From Pseudomonadota bacterium (GTDB taxonomy: Bacteria; Pseudomonadota; Alphaproteobacteria; Acetobacterales; Acetobacteraceae): a stretch of 64,000 nt of DNA. Positions within the stretch are counted from its first letter, which is position 1. Each line of letters opens with the position of its first letter. The position numbers were made by a program, and so were the translations under genes. Shown here in pieces: positions 1 through 8,095 of this stretch. Under the pieces are notes generated by a model. That model was not told where the DNA came from and did no database searches. It saw nothing but the letters and a program-made list of their open reading frames with translations. The DNA lies in contig JAJZGI010000001.1 of NCBI GenBank assembly GCA_021798575.1, forward strand, positions 1-64,000, given 5' to 3'.

Positions 1-163
1 TGACCTGCTGCGCTCACGGCTCGATCAGATTATCGACACCGGCCATCCGCTGGCCAAGCTGGCGCGCACGATTGACTGGGATTTCCTCAGCCAACGGTTA
101 GGCGCGGTTTATACACTCTTCTTTGGGCCGTCATCCAAACCGTCATTCAGCGCAATACGATGA
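1..163 (+). pseudogene. Truncated IS5/IS1182-like transposase N-terminal remnant
   Basis: Frame 2 reads DLLRSRLDQIIDTGHPLAKLARTIDWDFLSQRLGAVY, typical of transposase N-termini, then diverges and stops at 161-163. The 5' end is outside the window. Confidence 0.65.
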
Positions 164-259
164 TGCAATCTGTCTGAAATCAGTATTCTTCACGGTCGAC
201 GGATGAATGTTGGAGCGCAAACCGATCCGTTCGAATGGCAGCGCATAAGCGCCGCCTGG

Positions 260-1552
260 CTAAGCCGGATGGCTCTTTCGTCTAAGTAGACTTTCTTGGG
301 GCGTGAGCGCACATTGCTCCGCTCGTTCCTTCGCCATCGCAGCACATCGCGAGAGCGCGGACTCATCAAGGCCCGGGCGCATCACCTCGCCAGCAACGTC
401 CTGAACTCGTGCAATAACTGCTTGGCTGATCTCGGAAACGCGTCGTCGGATCAGCGGCAAGCCCACGCCGGCGTCGGCCGCGAACGCCGACCACCCCTTG
501 GCGTCCATTTCGCCAAGGGTCGCCCGTTTTCCGATCCGCATGGCGAGCTTCGGGGAGAGTTCGGGATAGGCGACCGTCGCCAGGAGATCATAGAGCGGCG
601 CCAGACGCGGGCCATCGCGGTCGTACAGGATCGAGAAGTTTTTGCCGTGCGCATCGGCGTTTCCGACGATCAGATTGAAGATCACCGCATCGAGCAGCTT
701 CAGCACATCAACAGCAGGCCTGGCTGCGACCCGGCGGAGAAGTGCGAAGCAATCCTTGAACGTCGGGCCGCCCTCGCTTGCGTATTTGGTCTCTGTCGGC
801 ACGCCGAGCGCCTGACAGAAGTCCTCCTGATGAATCCGGCGGACCAGGCCATCTTCGCCGCGGAAGCGGTCATAGCGTTCAACGAGCAGAAAGGTTCGGT
901 CCCACACAACCCGCGGCTCCACCGCGGCCACGTCGAGACCGACGACAGCGGCAAGGCGCATCACCAAGGCCTCGTTCTCGGTCGTATTGGAGAACCTGGC
1001 AATCGGCGGCTTGAGGATGTGTGTCGTCGGCTGGCCGGGCGCTGGCAAGGCCACCGCGCCGTCGACCAGAACCACCGGCACTTTGGATTGTGCGCCCGCG
1101 AGGGACAGTCGCAGCCCCTCCTCGCCGGCGAGCAGGGGCCGGACGGGCAACGCGTCAAGCACGCGAATGAGGCCCGGTTCGTCGAGCGGGACCGGGCTCT
1201 GATTTGGGTCGGGCGTGGCTGGCAGTTCGCCGGGCGGCAAAAGTTGAAGCGCGCCCGCCACATCCCCGCCAAGACGATCGAGAAGCGCGAAATCATTGCC
1301 TCGCGAAACGCCGAGCGCCTGAGCGGCGGCATCGCGCTGGCTCTCCTCCGGCAGAAGGCCGCCAAAGAACGGGCGGCACTCCCGGCGGCTGAATGGCTCC
1401 GCCCGCTTCGGCAACGAGGCCGAAAGGGACGGAGCGTCATCATTCCCGAGCCATTCTGGCGAATAGACGAAGCCGAGTTCGCCATGCTGGTTTTGCGTGA
1501 GTTGGCCGACAAGCCGCCCATCCCACCAGACATCGAGGAAGCGCATCGTCAT
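260..1552 (-). CDS. hipA: HipA-family type II toxin kinase
   Basis: 430 aa; HipA-like N-terminus, LSLAGAQSKVPV, NLIVGNADAHGKNFSI and LAPLYDLL motifs; overlaps hipB by 4 nt. Confidence 0.92.
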   Translation of the reverse strand: MTMRFLDVWWDGRLVGQLTQNQHGELGFVYSPEWLGNDDAPSLSASLPKRAEPFSRRECRPFFGGLLPEESQRDAAAQALGVSRGNDFALLDRLGGDVAGALQLLPPGELPATPDPNQSPVPLDEPGLIRVLDALPVRPLLAGEEGLRLSLAGAQSKVPVVLVDGAVALPAPGQPTTHILKPPIARFSNTTENEALVMRLAAVVGLDVAAVEPRVVWDRTFLLVERYDRFRGEDGLVRRIHQEDFCQALGVPTETKYASEGGPTFKDCFALLRRVAARPAVDVLKLLDAVIFNLIVGNADAHGKNFSILYDRDGPRLAPLYDLLATVAYPELSPKLAMRIGKRATLGEMDAKGWSAFAADAGVGLPLIRRRVSEISQAVIARVQDVAGEVMRPGLDESALSRCAAMAKERAEQCALTPQESLLRRKSHPA

Positions 1553-1791
1553 GGCTTGCGCCCATCTTTCGGTTCGGGCGGCGGAGTGATATCGAACGAA
1601 CAGCCAAGGGCGGTCAAAACCTGGAGCGTCTTGCCCAATTGAGCGGTCGGCTTGCCCGCCTCCAGATCGACAATGAAGCGCAACCCCACGCCAGCCGCGC
1701 CCGCGAGCTCGTCCTGCCGCAGGCCTGCGGCCTTGCGGGCCTTTCGGACGATGTCGCCGATCTCGGCGGGTGTCAGGGTTCGCTTTGCCAT
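1549..1791 (-). CDS. hipB: HipB-like XRE antitoxin
   Basis: 80 aa HTH (IGDIVRKARKAAGLRQDELAGAAGVGLRFIVDLEAGK), immediately upstream of hipA. Confidence 0.88.
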   Translation of the reverse strand: MAKRTLTPAEIGDIVRKARKAAGLRQDELAGAAGVGLRFIVDLEAGKPTAQLGKTLQVLTALGCSFDITPPPEPKDGRKP

Positions 1792-1795
1792 GATA

Positions 1796-1910
1796 TTTAC
1801 CGAGCGGGAAAGTAACCTGGATTTCTGAAGATTGTCTATCTAAATTTCCCGCTCGGGAAACTTCGCTTTGGAACCCCTCCGCTTGAGACCTAATTTTCCC
1901 GATCGGGAAT
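1796..1910. promoter_or_regulatory. Three candidate HipB operators
   Basis: TTTACCGAGCGGGAAA (1796-1811), TTTCCCGCTCGGGAAA (1845-1860) and TTTCCCGATCGGGAAT (1895-1910), start-to-start spacing 49 and 50 bp. Confidence 0.75.
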
Positions 1911-2068
1911 ATTCGTAAAGCCGGCGCGGCCTCGTCGGCCCGCAGCTCGAACGGGCGAGGCCTTTGGAATTGGCGTGCCGTCGACGGGAATTTGAAGTAT
2001 ATTTCGCCTGCGCCGTGGTGGTGGTGGAAGGCGCAACCGTTTGACCATTTGTCACGGAGCCCGCCACA

Positions 2069-2503
2069 ATGATCATCATCGGCATCATCCTCGGCGTAGC
2101 CGCCATCGGCTTACTCTGCTGGATTCTTTTCTCGCTCGCAGTCTACGCCCTCCCCTTCTTTGCAGCTCTTTCGGCCGGCATGTGGGCCTACCACAGTAAC
2201 GCCGGCCCCATCGGCGCCATCCTTGTCGGAATTGTCGCTGGCGCCGCGACACTTGTGACCGGACAGGTCGCCTTTGCATGCGTCCGCTCGACGTGGATCC
2301 GAATTGCGATCGCGCTCCTGTTCGCGGCGCCCGCTGCGCTCGCCGGCTACTACGCGACATTCGGGCTGGCCAAGCTGACCATTCCATCTGGCGCTTGGCA
2401 GGTCGCATTCTCGATCCTCGGCGCGATTGTCGTCGGCATCACGGCCTGGACGCGGATGGCGCTTCTCCCCAGTCAGCCTGAGCGGAGCATCGCCCGAGTG
2501 TAA
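2069..2503 (+). CDS. Small integral membrane protein of unknown function
   Basis: 144 aa with several hydrophobic segments; ATG start. Confidence 0.6.
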   Translation: MIIIGIILGVAAIGLLCWILFSLAVYALPFFAALSAGMWAYHSNAGPIGAILVGIVAGAATLVTGQVAFACVRSTWIRIAIALLFAAPAALAGYYATFGLAKLTIPSGAWQVAFSILGAIVVGITAWTRMALLPSQPERSIARV

Positions 2504-3128
2504 TCTCGCCTCAAAGTCCTGCGCCGTGGGACTGTGAACGCTTGGGGCGGGGGCCGTCACCTCGTTGCAGAAGGCGGTCCTGAGCAAAGCGCTGTTGACG
2601 GTCCGTCCAGAGTCGAATCGAGCAACGGCCGGCGGCAAAGCGCGAACAGGTAGCGCCAGCGGCTCCTCGCCATCGAGCTTCGACTGCTTGCTGGTTTTCT
2701 CCCGGCCCGAGTGCGCCAAGCGGAGACGAGCGGCGTGCCCTGCGCATGGGAGCCAATGCGCCGATCGGAGCCGGAAATCCTCCGGCGAGCGACGGGGACC
2801 ATGACCTCCTTGATTGGCGGCTGTGAGATCACCCGCTCCCGCGCGGCCTCTTCAATGGCTTGATCTGACCGAAGGTCGGCTGCGCCTCGACCGCCTATGC
2901 CGCAACGCGGCCCGCCGACTTTCTTCCCCTGGGGGACCACCCCACGCGACAGGTCGCACGGGGACCCCAGTCCGCCCATTCCTCGCGAGCCAAGAAAGTC
3001 GTCCGACCGTCATCCTCCGCTGCGCTTCGGCCTGCGAGCAGGTGCGGCGTCGATCGCCTTCGGCCTGTCGATCGCCATCGAGGCCGCGATGGGCGCGGGC
3101 TCGAATACAGCGATCAAGGAGAACTACC

Positions 3129-3452
3129 ATGGCGACCATCGGCACCTTCAAGAAGTCCGGCACCGAGCTGCAAGGCGAAATCGTCACCCTCAGCGTTCAG
3201 ACCAAGAACGTCCGCATCGTCCCCGAGCCCAACCGGGCCAGCGAGAACGCCCCCAGCCACCGCATCTTCGTCGGCCGAGCCGAGATCGGCGCGGCCTGGT
3301 CCAAGCGCTCCGCCGAGGACCGCGACTACCTCTCGGTCAAGCTGGACGACCCGAGCTTCAACGCTCCCATCTACGCCAACCTCTTCGATGACGAGGACGG
3401 TGACGGCTTCACCCTCATCTGGTCCCGCGGCCGCAAGGCCAACGGCGAGTAG
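3129..3452 (+). CDS. DUF736 family protein
   Basis: MATIGTFKKSGTELQGEIVTL...AWSKRSAEDRDYLSVKLDDPSFNAPIYANLF; aaggaga RBS before ATG at 3129. Confidence 0.88.
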   Translation: MATIGTFKKSGTELQGEIVTLSVQTKNVRIVPEPNRASENAPSHRIFVGRAEIGAAWSKRSAEDRDYLSVKLDDPSFNAPIYANLFDDEDGDGFTLIWSRGRKANGE

Positions 3453-3468
3453 AGCCCTCACTTTCGAC

Positions 3469-3495
3469 GCCCCGCCTGGAACCACCAGGCGGGGC
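3469..3495 (+). terminator. Hairpin terminator after the DUF736 gene
   Basis: GCCCCGCCTGG-AACCA-CCAGGCGGGGC, 11-bp perfect stem; no strong T-tract. Confidence 0.6.
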
Positions 3496-3534
3496 CTTCG
3501 ATTGTCCAGATGACCTTGAGACGCCGATGGAACC

Positions 3535-3774
3535 TTAAGGATCCGAAATGTCGACCTCGGCTGAAAAGTCTTCGTTGAGGAGATCAGCGGGTTTTATGCC
3601 AAGCGCCTGCGATAAGTGCCAGATCGTGAACAGCGTGACGTTCTGTTGGCCGCGCTCCATACTGCTGACATGCGCACGATCGACGCCCATGCGCTCGGCA
3701 ACAGCTTCCTGGCTGAGGCCTGCCTTCACCCGAAATCGGCGAAGATTTTTCCCAAAAACCTGTCGAATATCCAT
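3535..3774 (-). CDS. XRE-family repressor, QseC-like
   Basis: MDIRQVFGKNLRRFRVKAGLSQEAVAERMGVDRAHVSSMERGQQNVTLFTIWHLSQALGIKPADLL; divergent from a small DUF2285-like gene, as in qseC/qseM. Confidence 0.78.
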   Translation of the reverse strand: MDIRQVFGKNLRRFRVKAGLSQEAVAERMGVDRAHVSSMERGQQNVTLFTIWHLSQALGIKPADLLNEDFSAEVDISDP

Positions 3775-3804
3775 CCACAGGAGGGACACCAATCGCGTAT
3801 TTTG

Positions 3805-3830
3805 GCGCTACGTATTATAATACGCGGCGC
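3805..3830. promoter_or_regulatory. Palindromic operator/promoter between qseC-like and qseM-like genes
   Basis: GCGC-TA-CGTATTATAATACG-CG-GCGC; the 14-bp core (3811-3824) is a perfect palindrome containing TATAAT. Confidence 0.72.
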
Positions 3831-3923
3831 TACTGCCTGGCTGCCTCGCCAACCAAGAGGTCTAGGATCGACCTCGCAGTTTGGAACGCGTTATTCGTCA
3901 ACACGGGAAACCACGAGACGATC

Positions 3924-4193
3924 ATGCCATCCCCGTCAGACCCGCCAATCGCTGAGACCGCGCCTACCGCTGCGCAGATCACCGACTACGATCGGGCGCA
4001 CCTGCCGACCTATCTGCGGCTGCTCGACGCCGAGTCGGACGGCGCGCCCTGGGACGAGGTCGCCCGGATCGTGCTCGACCTCGACCCTGAACGAGAGCCA
4101 GACCGCGCACGGCGCGCTCACGAAACCCATCTTGCGCGCGCCCATTGGCTCACCGCGCATGGCTATCGGGACCTGCTTCGCCCGCCGCACTGA
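3924..4193 (+). CDS. Small DUF2285-like protein, QseM-type antiactivator candidate
   Basis: 89 aa ending HWLTAHGYRDLLRPPH, resembling the end of the downstream DUF2285 ORF (YALMRGDYRHLLGPRRPD). Confidence 0.65.
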   Translation: MPSPSDPPIAETAPTAAQITDYDRAHLPTYLRLLDAESDGAPWDEVARIVLDLDPEREPDRARRAHETHLARAHWLTAHGYRDLLRPPH

Positions 4194-4389
4194 CGGCGGC
4201 TTTCGGAGTCGGCCGCGTCCGTTTCCGGTCAAAGCCGCGTTTACGGAGTTCCGTAGTTCCGGATCTCCGCCGATCCGGATTGGGCATAACCAAATGCCGA
4301 CTCGCGCCCTCCCAACAGCCCAATGAACGCCACAGATCAACCCATGATAGCCCGAGGCCAGAGGTAGCCCTTCAGAAGGAGACCTGATC

Positions 4390-4578
4390 GTGTCGAAGGA
4401 GGATTGGCGGTCTCGCTCCGCCTACACATACGCCGACAATCTGGACGCCCCCGGCCTCGCCTGGGAGTTCCTCCGCCGCAATTCTGAGTATCGGGCAGCC
4501 TTTGAAGCCGCGCCAGCTCAAGCCGATCACGGGATCGACGGTCCCGCGCGGCGCTGGGGGTTGCGATTTCCTGGCTGA
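4390..4578 (+). CDS. DUF6499-like N-terminal part of an FseA-type excision activator
   Basis: GTG start; SKEDWRSRSAYTYADNLDAPGLAWEFLRRNSEYRAAF...ARRWGLRFPG*, followed by a DUF2285 ORF in the +1 frame. Confidence 0.75.
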   Translation: MSKEDWRSRSAYTYADNLDAPGLAWEFLRRNSEYRAAFEAAPAQADHGIDGPARRWGLRFPG

Positions 4579-5146
4579 TCCTCGCCAGCGCGCCGACCAA
4601 TCTCCAGTGTTCTGGCGTGTCGACGAATTGGCGTCGATCATCATCCTGACAGCGGCGACGGCTGAAGCCGCAACCCCCGCCATTTCAATTTCGGATCTGC
4701 CAGATGACATCATCCGCCGCGACGCCGAAGATGGCGCTCACGTGATGGTCCGCGGCGACGCCACCAATCACCAACTCCTCCTGGTCGGCCACCCGAGCCG
4801 TTCGACGCCCATGGCCGCGCTCATTCCTCTCGACATGACCGCGCCTCAACGCACCGACGCGGCGATGCGGTTTTGGCGTTTCGTCGTAAGTGGGCGACCT
4901 CGAAAGCCGCCTTGCCCGTTGAGGCGACGCGATCGTTTGATCGACGCCTTGCGGGCATTGGACGGTCGTCAATCGGGCGCAACCTATCGCATGATCGCTG
5001 AAGGTCTCTTTGATCCGAACCGGACTTCGTCTGAACCCTGGAAGACCGCTTCTCTTCGCGACACCGTCATCCGCCTGGTGCGCACGGGCTACGCCCTGAT
5101 GCGCGGCGACTATCGCCACCTCCTCGGTCCCCGCCGGCCAGATTGA
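4502..5146 (+). CDS. DUF2285 protein, C-terminal part of an FseA-type activator (+1 frame)
   Basis: 214-aa ORF; conserved part starts FLADPRQRADQSPVFWRVDE and ends RLVRTGYALMRGDYRHLLG; probably expressed by frameshift from 4390. Confidence 0.75.
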   Translation: MKPRQLKPITGSTVPRGAGGCDFLADPRQRADQSPVFWRVDELASIIILTAATAEAATPAISISDLPDDIIRRDAEDGAHVMVRGDATNHQLLLVGHPSRSTPMAALIPLDMTAPQRTDAAMRFWRFVVSGRPRKPPCPLRRRDRLIDALRALDGRQSGATYRMIAEGLFDPNRTSSEPWKTASLRDTVIRLVRTGYALMRGDYRHLLGPRRPD

Positions 5147-5296
5147 TCCGGCAACGCCAATGATCGCACCCCCAAGGGGGTGGCGAATGTGCGGACCATC
5201 ATCTTCACCATCCCCCTACGCTACTCCCCTTCGCCACCGTGATCGCCAACCGCCGCCGACACCCGGCGGCCATCATCGGCATCACGGAGGTCATTC

Positions 5297-5581
5297 ATGT
5301 CCGCCGCAATCGCGCAGCTCCCGCCGCGCTACCTACGCACGCCGGAGGCCGCCCGCTTTCTTGGCCTGTCAGGCCGCACCCTGGAAAAGCACCGCACCTA
5401 TGGCACCGGCCCTCGGTATTCCAAGCTCGGCGGGCGCGTCATCTATGGCCTCGATGATTTGCAGGCCTGGGTCGAACGGGGCGCGCGCGCTTCGACCTCC
5501 GATCCCGGCGCCGGCCAGGTGCTTCCGGCCAAGCGGCATCCCAACCTCTTGTCGGCCTTCGCCGACCAGACGCGCCGCTAA
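5297..5581 (+). CDS. AlpA/excisionase-like helix-turn-helix protein
   Basis: YLRTPEAARFLGLSGRTLEKHRTYGTGPRYSKLGGRVIYGLDDLQAWVE. Confidence 0.82.
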   Translation: MSAAIAQLPPRYLRTPEAARFLGLSGRTLEKHRTYGTGPRYSKLGGRVIYGLDDLQAWVERGARASTSDPGAGQVLPAKRHPNLLSAFADQTRR

Positions 5582-5602
5582 AGCCGCACGGCAGCCCCTC
5601 CC

Positions 5603-6691
5603 ATGCCCGCGCGCCACCGCCCCGGATCCGAACGCGAGCAGCTTGAGCTGTTCCGCGCGCTCCCCGGCTATCTCGCGCCCCGCGACGCGCAGGACCTCAT
5701 GGCCTATCCGTTTTTCAGCCTCGCCAAATCCCACCGCACGACGCCCATCGACTTTCGCGCTGGCGATGTCGCCATCCGCGTAGAGGCCGTCCCCGAACAT
5801 GGCATGGCCACCATCTGGGACGCCGATGTCCTGATCTGGGCGGCCTCTCAGATCGTCGAGGCGCGTGACGCGGGCCTGCGCACATCACGCCTGATGGCCG
5901 CCACGCCCTATGAGATTCTCACCTTCACGGGCCGCGGCACGTCGCTACGCGACTATCAGCGGCTCAAGGCGGCGCTCGATCGTCTCCAATCCACCACGGT
6001 CGCCACGTCCTTGCGCCAACCCACCGAGCGGCGAATGCATCGCTTCTCGTGGATCAACGAATGGACCGAGCGCGCTGACGAGCATGGTCATCCCGGCGGC
6101 ATCGAACTGATCGTCCCCGATTGGTTCTACCGCGCCGTCCTTGACGACGCGCTCGTGCTGACCATCGACCGGTCGTATTTCGATCTGACGGGCGGCATGG
6201 AGCGCTGGCTCTACCGCCTCGTGCGCAAGCACGGCGGCCGCCAGCGAAACGGCTGGCGGTTCGACTTTCGCCACCTGCATCTGAAGTCCGGCAGCCTATC
6301 GCCGTTCAAGCGCTTCGCGTTCGAACTGCGCGACATCATCCGCCGCCAGCCGTTGCCCGGCTACAGCCTGTTCGTCGAGGTCGAGATCACCGGCCGCGTG
6401 CTGCTAGCCTTCGAGCCTGTCCCCTGTGGACAACCTGTGGACGGCGTCGTGCTATCGGGAACCGGCTCTATCGTGCCATCAGGAACCCGTGCCTCGTGCT
6501 ATCAGGAACCGAAACCGGCCTTAACCCGCTGGCACGAAAGCGAAAATCGCTCCCCTAACTTAGAGTCTAACCGAGAATCTAACCTTACTGAGGTTGGGGC
6601 TGCGAAAACCGCACGCAATTCAGCATTTGCCGGAAAGAGAAAGAGCCGAGATCAGGGTCAGGGCCTCCCCAGGCGTGGAGGCCGGCCGTGA
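5603..6691 (+). CDS. repA: Replication initiator protein A (RPA family)
   Basis: DLMAYPFFSLAKSHRTTPIDF...PYEILTFTGRGTSLRDYQRLKAALDRLQSTTV...WINEWTE...MERWLYRLVRKHGG. Confidence 0.88.
   Translation: MPARHRPGSEREQLELFRALPGYLAPRDAQDLMAYPFFSLAKSHRTTPIDFRAGDVAIRVEAVPEHGMATIWDADVLIWAASQIVEARDAGLRTSRLMAATPYEILTFTGRGTSLRDYQRLKAALDRLQSTTVATSLRQPTERRMHRFSWINEWTERADEHGHPGGIELIVPDWFYRAVLDDALVLTIDRSYFDLTGGMERWLYRLVRKHGGRQRNGWRFDFRHLHLKSGSLSPFKRFAFELRDIIRRQPLPGYSLFVEVEITGRVLLAFEPVPCGQPVDGVVLSGTGSIVPSGTRASCYQEPKPALTRWHESENRSPNLESNRESNLTEVGAAKTARNSAFAGKRKSRDQGQGLPRRGGRP
6425..6584. repeat. Candidate oriV: DnaA-like boxes, three iterons and TCTAACC repeats
   Basis: TGTGGACAA (6425-6433) and TGTGGACGG (6436-6444); TCGTGCTATCGGGAACCGG (6447-6465), TCGTGCCATCAGGAACCCG (6471-6489), TCGTGCTATCAGGAACCGA (6494-6512); GAGTCTAACC (6563-6572) and GAATCTAACC (6575-6584). 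Confidence 0.6.
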
Positions 6692-7326
6692 TCGTCGCGC
6701 TCCTGAACCAGAAAGGCGGCGTCGGGAAAACGACGCTTGCGCTGCATCTCGCCGGTCAATGGGCTGGACAAGGCCGGCGCGTCGTCCTCATCGATGCCGA
6801 CCCACAAGGCTCTGCACTCGATTGGTCCGAGCAGCGCGCCAAGGAAGGCTTGCCGCGACTGTTCGGCGTCGTCGGCTTGGCGCGCGATACGCTCCATCGG
6901 GAGGCGCCCGAGCTCGCCCGCGACACTGATCACGTCATCATCGATGGGCCACCCCGCGTCGCCGGGCTGATGCGCTCGGCGCTCCTCGCCGCCGACCTCG
7001 TTCTCATTCCGGCCCAACCATCGCCGTTCGATGGCTGGGCGTCGGGCGAGATGCTGAAGCTGATCGCCGAAGCGCGGATCTTCCGGCCCGAGCTTGCCGC
7101 GCGCTTCGTGCTCAATCGATGCGCGGCGCGCACCATCATCGCCCGCGAGACCGCCGAGGCCCTGGCCGATCACGATCCGCCGGTCCTTTCCGCCATGATC
7201 GGACAGCGCGTCGCCTTCGCTGACACCGCGCGCACGGGCCGACTGGTCTTCGACCTCGAGCCGAACGGCGCCGCCGCGCGCGAAATCACCGCGCTGGCCA
7301 TCGAGATCGAAGGGATCGCGCGATGA
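6688..7326 (+). CDS. parA: ParA-family partition ATPase
   Basis: LLNQKGGVGKTTLALHLA Walker A; VVLIDADPQGSALDW; overlaps repA by 4 nt. Confidence 0.93.
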   Translation: MIVALLNQKGGVGKTTLALHLAGQWAGQGRRVVLIDADPQGSALDWSEQRAKEGLPRLFGVVGLARDTLHREAPELARDTDHVIIDGPPRVAGLMRSALLAADLVLIPAQPSPFDGWASGEMLKLIAEARIFRPELAARFVLNRCAARTIIARETAEALADHDPPVLSAMIGQRVAFADTARTGRLVFDLEPNGAAAREITALAIEIEGIAR

Positions 7327-7577
7327 CCGCCCCGGAACCCAAGCGCAGCTTCGCGTCCCGTCCAGGCGACGCCGAAAGCTGGATCAAGACGCCGGAAACG
7401 CCGCTCGCCGCGCCGACAAGGACGGACGCCTTTACGGCCCGCCTCACTATCGACGTCACACCCGAACTTCGCGGTCGCATCAAGGTCGCTGCATTCCGCC
7501 GCGGCGTCACCGTCGCCGACATGCTCCGCGAGATGCTGGCCCGCGAATTTCCGCACATCGACGGAGAGCCGACATGA
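7323..7577 (+). CDS. Ribbon-helix-helix partition-associated protein
   Basis: 84 aa; ARLTIDVTPELRGRIKVAAFRRGVTVADMLREMLAREF; 4-nt overlap with parA. Confidence 0.65.
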   Translation: MTAPEPKRSFASRPGDAESWIKTPETPLAAPTRTDAFTARLTIDVTPELRGRIKVAAFRRGVTVADMLREMLAREFPHIDGEPT

Positions 7578-8095
7578 TCACCACCGCGCCGACAATCCTG
7601 CAGAACGGCGGCAGCCGTGCGCATGTTCGCTCCGACGCACTCACCCATGTCGAGTTGACCTGGTACGAGAAGAAGATCGAGCACTGGATACGCTTCGGCG
7701 ACTACGTCGAAGAGAAAATCCTGGATCGTCGCCGGCGAATTGTCAGCTTCGATCCCGGCAGCATCTTCGCCTTCGTGCGTTGGGCGTCCAACGATTACGG
7801 CACCGTCGTCTCGCGCATCGACATCGTGCGCGCTGTCGTTGCTCGCGAGCCGTTTCAAACACTCCCCTTCGTGCGCCCCGGCGGCGACATCCTGTTGCGC
7901 GCCGATGGTTGGCCGAAGGTGGAGCGCGTGCTCCAGGCGATCGATGCTGTGGAGGCGATAGGCGTCGATGCCGACAAAGCCGCCCCAGATCATTGGCGCC
8001 ACGTCCATAACCGGCTGAGCGTCGGGCAGGAGCCGCGTGCCTACACACGCGCGCAGCACAGGGCCTGGCTTCTGCGTCGGAGGGCGCAGCCATGA
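7574..8095 (+). CDS. DUF2840 family protein
   Basis: THVELTWYEKKIEHWIRFGDYVEEKILDRRRRIVSFDPGSIFAFVRWASNDYGTVVSRIDIVRA; characteristic position between parA and traF. Confidence 0.8.
   Translation: MITTAPTILQNGGSRAHVRSDALTHVELTWYEKKIEHWIRFGDYVEEKILDRRRRIVSFDPGSIFAFVRWASNDYGTVVSRIDIVRAVVAREPFQTLPFVRPGGDILLRADGWPKVERVLQAIDAVEAIGVDADKAAPDHWRHVHNRLSVGQEPRAYTRAQHRAWLLRRRAQP

Noticed and set aside
7880-7900. CATCCTGT match to the IncP-type nic consensus
   Set aside because: A single short match inside the DUF2840 coding sequence with no inverted repeat noted; expected by chance.
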